39,430 nt of DNA, taken from positions 1-39,430 of the forward strand of contig JBMNQI010000017.1 of NCBI GenBank assembly GCA_050944055.1, written 5' to 3'. The DNA is from JBMNQI01 sp050944055 (GTDB taxonomy: Bacteria; Bacillota; Clostridia; Oscillospirales; Oscillospiraceae). Numbering within the stretch: the first letter of the stretch is position 1; each line of letters starts with the position of its first letter. Below the pieces are notes generated by a model that had not been told where the DNA came from, searched no databases, and saw only the letters and a list, made by a program, of their open reading frames with translations. The position numbers and the translations under genes are program-made. Shown in pieces: positions 17,701 to 24,855 of the stretch.

Positions 17701-18184
17701 TTTAATATCCTCAGTCAAGCAAAAAACGACAAAGAATAATTCGCTTATGGCCTATGTCACAGTCGAGGACATGAGCGGGAGCATGGAGACGCTCTGCTTT
17801 TCACGGACGCTGAACGAATCCGGCGGCTATATAAAAGAGGGAAACGCCGTCTATTGCGAGGGACGCATATCGGTGCGCGACGAAAAAACGCCGCAGCTTA
17901 TGTGCGATCTTGTGCGCCCGCTTGCAGAGCCGGACGTGCCCGCGTCGGCGCTGGAGCAGAGCAGGAACGAGCCCGGCAAAACGCTATGGCTCAAGCTGCC
18001 TTCGGCAGAATCGCCCGAGTACCGGCGCGTAATGCTCGTGCTTTCGATGTTCCCGGGAGAAACCAACACGGTCATATATCTGTCCGATACCGAAAAGCGA
18101 CTTGGCGGGAAATGCCTTATACGCGAAAGCCTGCTCAACGAACTCCGGGAGATACTTGGGGCCGACTGCGTTGTATTGAAATAA
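14717..18184 (+). CDS. dnaE: DNA polymerase III alpha subunit, DnaE type
   Basis: Second replicative polymerase. In PolC-containing Firmicutes DnaE extends RNA primers before handing over to PolC, and it has a role in lesion synthesis. The 1,155 aa begin with the PHP domain (HLHTEYSLLDG near 5-15), then the polymerase core with GPGRGSAAGS near 355-365 and catalytic PDIDIDF at 395-401, the HASTHAAG segment, the tandem helix-hairpin-helix region, the clamp-binding QLDLF at 908-912, and an OB-fold near 990-1080. This full PHP-core-OB layout is the DnaE1-like size rather than a short ImuC-type. The ATG at 14717 has only a weak site (GGGA), 43 bases after whiA. A hairpin overlaps its stop. Confidence 0.97.
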   Translation: MSFTHLHLHTEYSLLDGACRIADLPQRLHELGQNAVAITDHGVMYGCIDFYKNLKKAGIKPIIGCEVYVAPRTRFDRNYELDSEARHLVLLCRDMEGYKNLSRIVSLAFTEGFYIKPRADLELLRRFSGGLIALSACVAGDIPRRILAGDYDGARRAALELRDIFGEENFYLELQDHGLREQAAVNAGILRLHEETGIPLVATNDVHYLRRGDSETQDILMCIQMNKTVDDPDRLRFGTDEFYVKSEDEMRSLFPNSPEAIDNTSLIAERCNVDFVFGEHHLPEFKLPPGRETGEYFEEKCAEGFSKRYPDAPEGYHERLRFEIDMIKRMGFVEYFLIVGDFIEFAKSQGIPVGPGRGSAAGSMVSYCLGITDVDPMKYGLYFERFLNPERISMPDIDIDFCYQRRQEVINYVIEKYGADHVAQIVTFGTMAARSAVRDVARATGMSYAEGDAIAKAVPFSLHMTIDEALRLSKQLAEMYEGDERIRRVLDTARAIEGMPRHASTHAAGVVITRDPVSEYVPLASNEGAVVTQYTMNTLEELGLLKMDFLGLRNLTVIADAERSIRLKQPDFSISRIPEGDKEVFDMLTRGDTSGVFQVESTGMTGVCVGLKPQSIEDITAIIALYRPGPMDSIPRFIECKHNPEKVKYLHPSLRPILEVTYGCIVYQEQVIEIFRRLGGFSLGQADMMRRAISKKKAEQIAREKDAFIHGDPERNICGAVKNGIPEHIAEAIYGEILDFANYAFNKAHAVSYAIVAYQTAWLKLHWPKEYMAALLTSVLDRTDKVGEYIAECRAMGIDVLPPDINESDADFTVRENGIRFGLVAVKNIGRGFINRLMQDRAENGRYTSIYDFCSRLFGAEINKRAVESLIKCGAMDGLGANRAQLLRVYEQVLESVASERRRNVEGQLDLFGMSEDNSMTESISLPDIPDLPAREKMAMERETTGLFLSGHPMDSYREAVRILGARRIGGIISDFAQEGGPTQYSDGQRVVIAGLISSVKQKTTKNNSLMAYVTVEDMSGSMETLCFSRTLNESGGYIKEGNAVYCEGRISVRDEKTPQLMCDLVRPLAEPDVPASALEQSRNEPGKTLWLKLPSAESPEYRRVMLVLSMFPGETNTVIYLSDTEKRLGGKCLIRESLLNELREILGADCVVLK

Positions 18185-18207
18185 GCTGCCGCACGCGGCA
18201 GCTTTTT
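18183..18207 (+). terminator. Rho-independent terminator of dnaE
   Basis: A nine-base stem AAGCTGCCG/CGGCAGCTT (18183-18191 with 18196-18204) with a four-base loop and T5. It begins inside the dnaE stop codon. Confidence 0.85.
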
Positions 18208-18222
18208 CGCGTGTAAACTTTA

Positions 18223-18252
18223 TTGCTTATTTATGAAACTTATGGTAAGTTT
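18223..18252 (+). promoter_or_regulatory. Palindrome and weak promoter upstream of the SLH-protein gene
   Basis: AAACTTA (18236-18242) and TAAGTTT (18246-18252) form a perfect seven-base inverted repeat around TGG. A possible promoter, TTGCTT (18223-18228), 17 bases, TAAGTT (18246-18251), would place the palindrome over the spacer and -10, where a repressor could act. The promoter match is only moderate; the palindrome is certain as sequence, but its function is inferred. Confidence 0.4.
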
Positions 18253-18303
18253 AATACGTCAAAATAATACAGCCCTATCCATAGTTTATCGGGAGGGATA
18301 TTT

Positions 18304-21300
18304 ATGGGAAGTTTAAAAAAAGCAGTATCGTATTTGCTTATAACCTGTATGTTGCTGGCAGTTCTTCCGGCCGGGGCCTCGGCGGCTGACGGGGAGCGCG
18401 TGCTCAATACCATAGGCTATTCATATACGGATGTTGCCGCGCCCAACGCAAGCAATTCGGTGGTGCTGACCGTTCCCTACAGCTACGCGAAGGACAACAG
18501 CTCGCTGAGCCTCACAAGCGGTCTTGCCATTACCTACGACGAGTCGGTCTATTTCGGCGTCGTTGTGACGCCCGGCAGCCCGGAAGCCACAATCGGCGGC
18601 GATCCCGTCTCAGTCACGGTGACCTATTCAAGAGTGGACGAGGAAGACGCGGAGCAACCGGAAAACACGCCGATATACAGCACAGTCTATAACATAAGAG
18701 TCGTAGCCGCTGAAAAAGAAGCTCCGAGCTTCGCCGGTATAATAGAAAAAGGGCCCGTGCCGCCCGGCACAGTCATGTTCAACGCCTCGGACTTTTTAGG
18801 CCGCTATGAGAAAAATGACGGCGAGGATATGGGCTATGTCGCCATTACGGGCAGCAACCCGGGCTTCGGCGAGCTAAAGCTGGGAGGCGTTTCTTATACT
18901 CTCGGCAGCAAAATCAGCGTATCCGACCTGGGAAGCCTCAGCTTTGAGTCAAGCGCGGGCGGAACGGTATCCTACACGGCCGTGGCTTACGAGGGCGAGA
19001 ACGAGGAGCCCTTCGGCTTGGTGAGGATAACCGTTACGGTTATCAGCGTTCCGGAGATCACTTCCGAGGTTACGAAAACTACATATGCAGGCGAAACCTG
19101 TACGTTTGCGCTTTCCGATTTCAAATATGATCTTAACGACGGCAATCTGTCGAATATTGAAATCACGCCGGGGAATTCGGGCTTTGGCGTATGGAAAAAC
19201 GGCTCGACGAGCTTCACCTCCGCGACGACGTTTACAGCCTCAACAATAGCCAACCTGAAGTTTGAGGGCGCAGCGGAAGGCGTAGAAACATTTACATGGA
19301 GGGTATCAAACGAAGCGGGCTATTCAGAAGCCGGGACCGGAACTGTTACTATCAGCAAGGTTCAGGTGCCGACTATAACAGGCAGCGTCTCTCTGTACGT
19401 TTCGGCGGGCAGTACGCTTGTTTTCTCGCTATCGGATTTCAGCTCCCGCTATAACCTAAATAACGGCACGCTGGCGAACATAGAAATTACGCCGACCAAT
19501 TCGGGCTTCGGCACCTGGTACTCAGGCAATACAGTTTTCACGACGGCAACGACGTTTACTTCCTCCACGATAGGCAGTTTAAAGCTCAGGGGCGACGTTG
19601 CGGGCAAGACGGTAACATTTAACTGGCGGGTATCCAACCAGAGCGGGTACTCCGCGAGCGGGACCGGCACGGTCACCGTGGTCAGCGCGCTGACGCTCAC
19701 GAGCTATAATGCCTCGACTAGGATAGAGCGAGGCTCGGTCTGGACAGTTGCCGCCTCCCATTTCGCATATTCTCCCACAACAAAGCCTGTAACCTATGTC
19801 AGGATCAAATCCGTTCCGGCCTCCGCCAGCGGATATTTGTATCTGACGACCTCGCTTCCTGCAAATTCGACATACGGTTATCCCGCCATAAACGCGAATA
19901 CTCCGCTTTCGGACAACGCGACTATCCCATACGGCTACCTGCAGTACCTGAGGATTTACACGCAGCCCGCAGGCACCGCTTCGACCATTTCCTTCACCTG
20001 GACCGCCACCACCGACACCTATGTATCCGGCGCGGTATGGGCGACCGCCGCGAGTTACACGGTAAGCTTTACAAGCACCGGCGTCCGGTATGAGACATAC
20101 AAGAATCGGCCCGTGAAATTCTCGGCCTCCGACTTCAACACGGCATATAATAACAGCACCGGGTACAGCCTGTCCTACGTTACATTCGTGCTTCCGTCGT
20201 CCTCAAGAGGCACGCTTTACTATAATTACAACGAGACAACAGGAACCGGAACCGCTGTTAAAGCCGGTACCAAGTATTACCGCAGCTCGTCGCCCGGCAT
20301 TTCGGATATTACGTTCGTGCCGGCGTCAGGTTATACGGGGACGGTAACCATAACCTACTACGCTTACAATTCGGCGGGCTCCTCCACAACCAGCACCATG
20401 ACCATAACCGTACTCGACAGCGACGATACTGTCCGGTATGAGACATACGAGAACGAGCCGGTAAGCTTCTCGGCCTCCGATTTCAACACAGCGTATTACA
20501 ACAAAACAGGATACAGCCTGTCCTACGTTACGTTTGTGCTTCCGTCGTCCTCAAGAGGCACGCTCTACTATAATTACGACGAGGATGACGGAACCGGAAC
20601 CGCTGTTAAAGCCAGTACTAAGTATTACCGCAGCACGTCGCCCAGCATTTCAGGCATCACGTTCGTGCCGGCGTCAGGTTATACGGGGACGGTAACCATA
20701 ACCTACTACGCCTACAATTCGGCGGGCTCCTCCACAACCAGCACCATGACAATAACAGTAAAAGACAAAAAAGTGGTGGGGACCATCACGTATTCGACCG
20801 AAGAAGACCAGCCGCTGAAGTTTAAAGCCTCGGACTTCAGCGCGGCGTTTAAAACGGCAACTGGCAACACGCTTTCATATGTGATGTTTTCCCTTCCTTC
20901 CTCCAGCTACGGCAGGCTCTATTATAACTATACAAATGAGAGCACGTACGGCTCGCTTGTATCGTCAAGCACCATGTACAGCGCCAGTCTGCTGTCCAGC
21001 ATAAGCTTCGTACCGAATCCGAGCTATACGGGAACGGTTACAATCACGTACACCGCCTATAGTTCGAGCGGCAGCAGCGCCGAGGGCACAATAAAGATTA
21101 ACGTCACTAAATCCAACGACGCTTCAGACTACTTTACGGATGTTACGACCGCTTATTCATGGGCAGTACGTTCTATTGATTATCTATTTGAAAACGGCGT
21201 GATAACAGGCGTTGGAAACAATAAGTTCAACCCCGCGGCAAATATGATACGGGGAGATTTTATTCTGGTCCTGTACCGCGCGTTTGAATTTTCGGGAACA

Positions 21301-21678
21301 GGCGCGGTCGATTTTACGGACGTCCCGAAAACAAGCTATTATTACAAGGCCATCGCCGCCGCGAGAGCGGCCGGCATAGCCCAGGGCGACGGCAGCAGGT
21401 TTTACCCCGCCTCAAGCATAACAAGACAGGACGCAATGGTTTTGATAGTAAGAACTCTTAAGCAAAGCGGCATTAACCTCCCCACGGGCAGCAGCAGTGA
21501 CCTTGCCGCCTATCCCGACAGGGGAAGCATATCGAGCTATGCGACTGCGTCGGTCGCCTCTTTGGTTAAGGCCGGGATTGTGGAGGGAAGCGGCGGCAGG
21601 CTCAACCCGCTGGCGAATATAACGCGCGCTGAGATCTGCGTGATATTGTACCGAATTATTACAACATATGGAAATTAA
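18304..21678 (+). CDS. Secreted multi-module cell-surface protein with three SLH domains
   Basis: A 1,124-aa exported protein. Residues 1-28 are a signal peptide (basic start, hydrophobic core, cleavage after ASA). The mature part consists of Thr/Ser/Gly/Tyr-rich beta-sandwich-like modules: an N-terminal unit (about 30-245), two related modules at about 250-355 and 356-461, a divergent one at about 462-590, and three copies of another type at 594-709, 710-825 and about 828-938. The last type shares SASDFNTAY, LSYVTFVLPSSSRG and SGYTGTVTITYYAYNS, and resembles Ig-like or cadherin-like bacterial repeats. Three SLH domains follow (about 942-995, 1002-1050, 1066-1118; FTDV, NPAANMIRGDF, NPLANITRAE), which should bind pyruvylated wall polymers. 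No enzyme motif is visible; adhesion or S-layer structure is likely, ligand unknown. GGGAGGG precedes the ATG. It is a single-gene unit between terminators. Confidence 0.88.
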   Translation: MGSLKKAVSYLLITCMLLAVLPAGASAADGERVLNTIGYSYTDVAAPNASNSVVLTVPYSYAKDNSSLSLTSGLAITYDESVYFGVVVTPGSPEATIGGDPVSVTVTYSRVDEEDAEQPENTPIYSTVYNIRVVAAEKEAPSFAGIIEKGPVPPGTVMFNASDFLGRYEKNDGEDMGYVAITGSNPGFGELKLGGVSYTLGSKISVSDLGSLSFESSAGGTVSYTAVAYEGENEEPFGLVRITVTVISVPEITSEVTKTTYAGETCTFALSDFKYDLNDGNLSNIEITPGNSGFGVWKNGSTSFTSATTFTASTIANLKFEGAAEGVETFTWRVSNEAGYSEAGTGTVTISKVQVPTITGSVSLYVSAGSTLVFSLSDFSSRYNLNNGTLANIEITPTNSGFGTWYSGNTVFTTATTFTSSTIGSLKLRGDVAGKTVTFNWRVSNQSGYSASGTGTVTVVSALTLTSYNASTRIERGSVWTVAASHFAYSPTTKPVTYVRIKSVPASASGYLYLTTSLPANSTYGYPAINANTPLSDNATIPYGYLQYLRIYTQPAGTASTISFTWTATTDTYVSGAVWATAASYTVSFTSTGVRYETYKNRPVKFSASDFNTAYNNSTGYSLSYVTFVLPSSSRGTLYYNYNETTGTGTAVKAGTKYYRSSSPGISDITFVPASGYTGTVTITYYAYNSAGSSTTSTMTITVLDSDDTVRYETYENEPVSFSASDFNTAYYNKTGYSLSYVTFVLPSSSRGTLYYNYDEDDGTGTAVKASTKYYRSTSPSISGITFVPASGYTGTVTITYYAYNSAGSSTTSTMTITVKDKKVVGTITYSTEEDQPLKFKASDFSAAFKTATGNTLSYVMFSLPSSSYGRLYYNYTNESTYGSLVSSSTMYSASLLSSISFVPNPSYTGTVTITYTAYSSSGSSAEGTIKINVTKSNDASDYFTDVTTAYSWAVRSIDYLFENGVITGVGNNKFNPAANMIRGDFILVLYRAFEFSGTGAVDFTDVPKTSYYYKAIAAARAAGIAQGDGSRFYPASSITRQDAMVLIVRTLKQSGINLPTGSSSDLAAYPDRGSISSYATASVASLVKAGIVEGSGGRLNPLANITRAEICVILYRIITTYGN
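20083..20778 (+). repeat. Tandem 348-bp in-frame duplication inside the SLH-protein gene
   Basis: Two adjacent 348-base units (20083-20430 and 20431-20778, 116 codons each) start with the same GTCCGGTATGAGACATAC and are nearly identical at DNA level, silent positions included; over about 100 bases near their 3' ends I count three differences. A third unit starting near 20785 has the same layout but is much more diverged. This points to a recent duplication or to gene conversion between modules. Confidence 0.9.
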
Positions 21679-21760
21679 GCCTTGTCCATTGAGACGGAGT
21701 AAGACGGTATAGAGCTCAAAATACGTATACAGCCGCCGACAGATATACCTGTATTTGCGA

Positions 21761-21796
21761 AAAAGGCGCGCCGCGAAAGATCGCGGCGCGCCTTTT
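21761..21796. terminator. Bidirectional terminator between the SLH gene and gpsA
   Basis: A 15-base perfect stem (21761-21775 with 21782-21796) of AAAAGGCGCGCCGCG and its complement with a six-base loop, starting in AAAA and ending in TTTT, so it can work for both converging transcripts. Confidence 0.88.
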
Positions 21797-21805
21797 AAAG
21801 GTGAG

Positions 21806-21835
21806 CAAAAGCCTGATATGCCTCTTTTTTCAGGC
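21806..21835 (-). terminator. Second, minus-strand terminator after gpsA
   Basis: On the minus strand GCCTGA and TCAGGC (21811-21816 with 21830-21835) form a six-base stem with a 13-base loop, followed by TTTTG. It is weaker than the neighbouring GC hairpin and lies ten bases after the gpsA stop. Confidence 0.5.
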
Positions 21836-21844
21836 GTTCTCAGA

Positions 21845-22846
21845 TTATAGCCAGCTTTCCTCAATCTCCGACTTTTTCGACCTTGTCATAAGCTCCCTTA
21901 TCGCCTTTTCCGGCGACTTGCCCTCGTAAAGCACCTTGTAGCACTCGGCCGAGATAGGCATTTCGACGCCTGCCTTGCTGGCCATTTCCATTGCCGAGGC
22001 GGCTGCGTAATAGCCCTCGACCGTCGCGCCGACCTCCTTCATAGCTTCTTCGGCCGTGCGCCCCTGTCCTATAAGTATGCCAGCGCGGCGGTTGCGCGAA
22101 TGCATTGACGTGCACGTGACTATGAGGTCGCCGACTCCGGCGAGGCCGGCGAAGGTCTCTTTCCTGCCGCCCAGGCTCATGCCGAGCCGCGCCATTTCCG
22201 TCAGGCCCCGTGTCATAAGCATGGCCCTGGTATTGTCGCCGAAGCCCATGCCGTCGCATATGCCGCAGCTGAGAGCGATTACGTTCTTCAGCGCCCCGCC
22301 GAGCTCGACGCCTACTATGTCGTCGGAGGCGTATACGCGGAAGGCCGGGTTCATCAGCATATCCTGAACCATTTCGGCGTAACGTATGTCCGAACAGGCG
22401 GAGACGCAGCCGGTAGGCACGCCGATGCTGACCTCCTCGGCATGTGACGGGCCCGAAATGGCGACAATGGGGTTGCTGCCGCCAGTCTCCTGGGAAATAA
22501 TCTCAGAAAGGCGGAGGGAGGTTTTATTCTCTATGCCCTTAGAGGCTGATATAAGTATCGCGCCCGGTTTAATGTTTGAGGAGAGCTTCCTGGCGGTCTC
22601 CCGTATTGCGAAAGAGGGCGTTGCGACTATAACGGCCTGCGCCTGCCTGCAGACGCTTATGTCGTCTGTGATTTCAAGCGAATCGGGATAACGCACTGCT
22701 TTAAGATAGGGGGCCTCGCGAGTTTCATTGAGGGCGACTGCTTCCTCCCTGAAAGCCGACCACAGCGTGACGCTGTGCTCCATACCGCAGAGCATCACAG
22801 CCAGAGCTGAACCCCAGCTCCCGCTTCCCAAAACGACTATTCTCAT
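21845..22846 (-). CDS. gpsA: NAD(P)-dependent glycerol-3-phosphate dehydrogenase GpsA
   Basis: Reduces dihydroxyacetone phosphate to sn-glycerol 3-phosphate, the backbone of phospholipids. The 333 aa show the Rossmann motif VLGSGSWGSALA, then SASKGIE, SGPSHAEE, the catalytic lysine in ALKNVIALSCG and the FAGLAGVGDLIVTC segment. Its ATGA overlap with plsY, whose enzyme uses the product, argues for coupled expression. It is the last gene of the minus-strand group and is followed by two hairpins. Confidence 0.97.
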   Translation of the reverse strand: MRIVVLGSGSWGSALAVMLCGMEHSVTLWSAFREEAVALNETREAPYLKAVRYPDSLEITDDISVCRQAQAVIVATPSFAIRETARKLSSNIKPGAILISASKGIENKTSLRLSEIISQETGGSNPIVAISGPSHAEEVSIGVPTGCVSACSDIRYAEMVQDMLMNPAFRVYASDDIVGVELGGALKNVIALSCGICDGMGFGDNTRAMLMTRGLTEMARLGMSLGGRKETFAGLAGVGDLIVTCTSMHSRNRRAGILIGQGRTAEEAMKEVGATVEGYYAAASAMEMASKAGVEMPISAECYKVLYEGKSPEKAIRELMTRSKKSEIEESWL

Positions 22847-23472
22847 TGCGAACCTCCGTGTTTCTTAATGCTGAATTTGGGTTCCTCACCCTTAATTAGG
22901 CGTGCTATGTTTGACCGGTGCATTATCAGTATAAGTACTCCGCACGCGACGGCGATGGCGGTCGCCTGCAGGTTATGCCCGCACAGCAGCCAAACGGACA
23001 CCGGGAAAGAAATAGCGGCAATTATCGAGCCGACGGAGACCCTGCCTGATAAAAGCGTAAAGACTCCGAAGATGAAAAGCAGTATCGTAATAGCCAGCCA
23101 GTTAACAACAAACATCGCGCCGCAGGTGGACAGTATGCCCTTGCCCCCCCTGAAACTGAAGTACAGCGGAAACATGTGGCCGAGCACGACGAAGAAAAGG
23201 CCGAGCATCTGACCGACAAGGCGAAAACCGAACGGCCCGAGAATTAATCCGCCCAAAAGCGCCGCGCCGGCGGCCTTGAGCATATCAATCGCTACGACGA
23301 CAAACGTCATAGGCCCTCCGAAGCTTCGCAGGAAATTCGTCAGGCCCGCGTTTCCGCTGCCTAAGTTTCGTATATCGTTGTGGAATACGCATCTTGAAAC
23401 AAAAATTGACCCGTTAAAACTGCCAAGCAGATATGAAGCGACGGCAATAATACATATGTTCAGCCAAAGCAA
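22843..23472 (-). CDS. plsY: Acyl-phosphate:glycerol-3-phosphate acyltransferase PlsY
   Basis: Integral membrane enzyme that moves an acyl group from acyl phosphate to glycerol 3-phosphate, giving lysophosphatidic acid. The 209 aa are mostly hydrophobic with several membrane segments and show the three family motifs: the GS-N/P-S region near residue 18 (LGSFNGSI), GSGNAGLTNFLR near 38-50, and FRGGKG near 107-112. It overlaps gpsA, which makes its substrate. The partner acyltransferase PlsX, which makes acyl phosphate, is not in the window although its usual neighbours yceD and rpmF are. Confidence 0.95.
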   Translation of the reverse strand: MLWLNICIIAVASYLLGSFNGSIFVSRCVFHNDIRNLGSGNAGLTNFLRSFGGPMTFVVVAIDMLKAAGAALLGGLILGPFGFRLVGQMLGLFFVVLGHMFPLYFSFRGGKGILSTCGAMFVVNWLAITILLFIFGVFTLLSGRVSVGSIIAAISFPVSVWLLCGHNLQATAIAVACGVLILIMHRSNIARLIKGEEPKFSIKKHGGSQ

Positions 23473-23520
23473 AATTGATTCCCTCCGATTTACGGTACCA
23501 TGACTTAGTGCGTTAAACCT

Positions 23521-24840
23521 CTATTGTTCGCCCTTCTGGCGGGCAACCATGCGTATAGGCGTGCCCTCAAAACCGAAGACGCCGCGTATTTGATTTTCAA
23601 GGTATCTCTGGTAGGAAAAGTGGAAGAGGCGGTGGTCATTGATAAAGACCACAAAGTTGGGCGGGCGAACGCCTGTCTGGGTCATATAGTAGATTTTAAG
23701 GCGCCTGCCCTTGTCGGTCGGCGGCTGAACCCTGGCCTGCGCGTCGGCAAGCAGATCGTTCAGCATGCCCGTGGAAATCCTCATTGAGCTCTGATCGTCC
23801 ACATATTTGATAAGCTCGAAGAGACGGTTCACGCGCTGCCCCGTGAGCGCGGATATGAACACGATGGGCGCGTACTGCATAAACCCAAGCGCGGCTCTGA
23901 CCTTTTCGCGCTCCTTGTCCATGGTCCGCCCGTCCTTCTCGACAAGGTCCCATTTGTTTACGACTATAACGACTGCCTTGCCGGCTTCGTGTATGAGCCC
24001 CGCTATTTTCGTATCCTGCTCGGTTACGCCGAGCGTGGCGTCCGTCATCAGCAGACAGACTCTTGAGCGCTCTATGGCCATTTTGGCGCGCAGGACGGAA
24101 TACCTCTCGATCGGCTCTTCAACCTTTGATTTTTTTCTTATGCCGGCAGTGTCAATGAAATTGAATCTGCCGTGCTTGTTCTCAAAAAAGCTGTCCACCG
24201 CGTCGCGTGTCGTTCCGGGTATGTCCGATACTATTACGCGGTTTTCGCCCAGTATATAGTTTATGAGGCTTGATTTCCCGGTGTTCGGCTTTCCGACCAC
24301 GGCCACGTCTATGACGTCGTCATCTTCCTCCTCGCTGTCTTCCGGGGGGAAGTATTCAAGGCATTTGTCCAGCAGGTCTCCGGTACCGTGGCCGTGAAGC
24401 GCTGAAACCGGCATAGGCTCGCCAAGGCCAAGATTATAAAACTCATATATTTCCGGGTCCGGAAGGCCGGTGGAATCCATCTTGTTGACCGCGAGCACGA
24501 CAGGCTTGCCGCAGCGGCGCAGCATGGCGGCGACCTCCGTATCAAGGTCCGTCAGCCCGGATTTAACATCGACGAGGAAAACAATGACATTCGCGCTGTC
24601 TATGGCGATCTGCGCCTGTTCGCGCATGAACACAAGCAGCTCGTCGTCTGAAGAAGGCTCGATGCCCCCGGTATCTATAAGCTTGAAATCGCGGCCCCGC
24701 CAGTCGCAGTCGGCATAGAGTCTGTCCCGAGTGACGCCAGGCGTATCCTCGACAATGGACAGCCGCTTGCCCGCGAGCTTATTAAACAGCATGGACTTTC
24801 CCACGTTCGGGCGGCCCACGATGGCGACAAGTGGCTTCAT
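23521..24840 (-). CDS. der: Ribosome-assembly GTPase Der (EngA)
   Basis: Double-domain GTPase needed for maturation of the 50S subunit. The 439 aa contain a first G domain (GRPNVGKS near 8-15, DTPGVTRD, DTGG, NKMD), a linker with an acidic EEDDD run, a second G domain (GKPNTGKSS near 182, DIPGTTRD, DTAG, NKWD) and a C-terminal KH-like domain with PPNFVVFIND. AAGGA precedes the ATG at 24840. It is preceded by the DUF512 gene and followed by plsY-gpsA, an order often found in Clostridia. Confidence 0.98.
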   Translation of the reverse strand: MKPLVAIVGRPNVGKSMLFNKLAGKRLSIVEDTPGVTRDRLYADCDWRGRDFKLIDTGGIEPSSDDELLVFMREQAQIAIDSANVIVFLVDVKSGLTDLDTEVAAMLRRCGKPVVLAVNKMDSTGLPDPEIYEFYNLGLGEPMPVSALHGHGTGDLLDKCLEYFPPEDSEEEDDDVIDVAVVGKPNTGKSSLINYILGENRVIVSDIPGTTRDAVDSFFENKHGRFNFIDTAGIRKKSKVEEPIERYSVLRAKMAIERSRVCLLMTDATLGVTEQDTKIAGLIHEAGKAVVIVVNKWDLVEKDGRTMDKEREKVRAALGFMQYAPIVFISALTGQRVNRLFELIKYVDDQSSMRISTGMLNDLLADAQARVQPPTDKGRRLKIYYMTQTGVRPPNFVVFINDHRLFHFSYQRYLENQIRGVFGFEGTPIRMVARQKGEQ

Positions 24841-24855
24841 AGTATCATAGTCCTT

